Shown piece by piece: positions 47,668-47,734 of a stretch of 47,734 nucleotides of DNA. Origin of the DNA: Peptostreptococcaceae bacterium (GTDB lineage Bacteria; Bacillota; Clostridia; Peptostreptococcales; Filifactoraceae). Location: assembly GCA_030528605.1 (NCBI GenBank), contig JAUMYO010000008.1, positions 1 through 47,734 of the forward strand, in the 5' to 3' direction. Both the position numbers and the translations under genes were made by a program. Position 1 is the stretch's first letter, and each line of letters begins with the position of its first letter. The notes below the pieces were generated by a model, which was not told where the DNA came from, did not search any database, and was given only the letters and a program-made list of their open reading frames with translations.

Positions 47668-47734
47668 TTTTGTTATGATCGATGGTCGTGTCAAGTTGTT
47701 GTGGAGTTTTTCTATTGACAAGCTCCAAATGGTT

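Noticed and set aside
1-47734. tRNA, rRNA, integrase or transposase genes
   Set aside because: None were recognised on either strand; no cloverleaf, rRNA signature or DDE/tyrosine/serine recombinase motif was seen in any open frame.

Overview
The window looks like a chromosomal stretch from a Gram-positive, low-to-mid GC Clostridia-type Firmicute. The basis is consensus TTGACA/TATAAT promoters, AGGAGG ribosome sites with many GTG/TTG starts, lipoprotein and Sec signals without outer-membrane genes, copper-amine-oxidase-N ('stalk') surface proteins, and a family-1 sugar ABC system with an MsmX/UgpC-type ATPase. No rRNA, tRNA, CRISPR array, integrase or transposase gene was found. Nearly all genes are on the minus strand; only purC (12292-12978), a large DUF2339 membrane protein (22562-24859) and a broken tiny membrane-peptide gene (about 13140) are on the plus strand.

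Layout, left to right. 1-7.0 kb: an AbiE-type toxin-antitoxin pair, a two-gene membrane sensor/kinase operon with no response regulator, and a zeta-toxin-like kinase with a small partner. 7.5-13.7 kb: tex, an XRE-cupin regulator, a second, divergent AbiE pair with a palindromic operator over its promoter, purC, and an orphan BrnA-like antitoxin. 13.7-22.3 kb: a nine-gene sialic-acid operon read from a strong promoter at 22.3 kb: RpiR regulator, ABC ATPase, binding lipoprotein, two permeases, small membrane protein, NanE, NanA and a ROK kinase (NanK). Imported sialic acid would be split by NanA, phosphorylated by the ROK kinase and epimerised by NanE to GlcNAc-6-P. NagA and NagB must lie elsewhere.

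25.5-31.9 kb holds the most unusual locus: three tandem paralogous lipoproteins that look like peptidase-MA/gluzincin proteins that have lost the HExxH zinc site. Between two of them is an orphan 59-residue Cys/Gly-rich peptide gene that resembles a RiPP precursor, and between the other two is a broken remnant of the same peptide gene. The copies are mosaics with almost identical 3' ends, which suggests repeated duplication and gene conversion. 32.2-38.1 kb: cardiolipin synthase, an AT-rich AAA15-ATPase plus TOPRIM-like pair (candidate phage defence of the AbiL/PARIS/RloAB kind), and glyA. 38.9-44.6 kb: three exported stalk-domain proteins, two of them large S-layer-like paralogues, one with tandem consensus promoters and distinctive codon use. 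44.7-47.7 kb: a DUF4143 ATPase flanked by 67-bp direct repeats, and an HTH/DUF3990 toxin-antitoxin-like pair with a palindrome inside its promoter.

The intergenic space carries at least four families of short dispersed repeats: a 134-bp MITE-like element with terminal inverted repeats (4 copies), a ~143-bp element built around a long hairpin (2 copies), a ~110-bp element (4 copies), and a ~70-bp element sitting directly on the stop codons of tex, nanE and glyA, with one extra copy. These repeats, five or more toxin-antitoxin or defence modules, and several decayed gene fragments show a chromosome region under heavy small-scale rearrangement between conserved housekeeping genes.

All assignments come from reading the sequence and recalling family motifs; no database search was possible.
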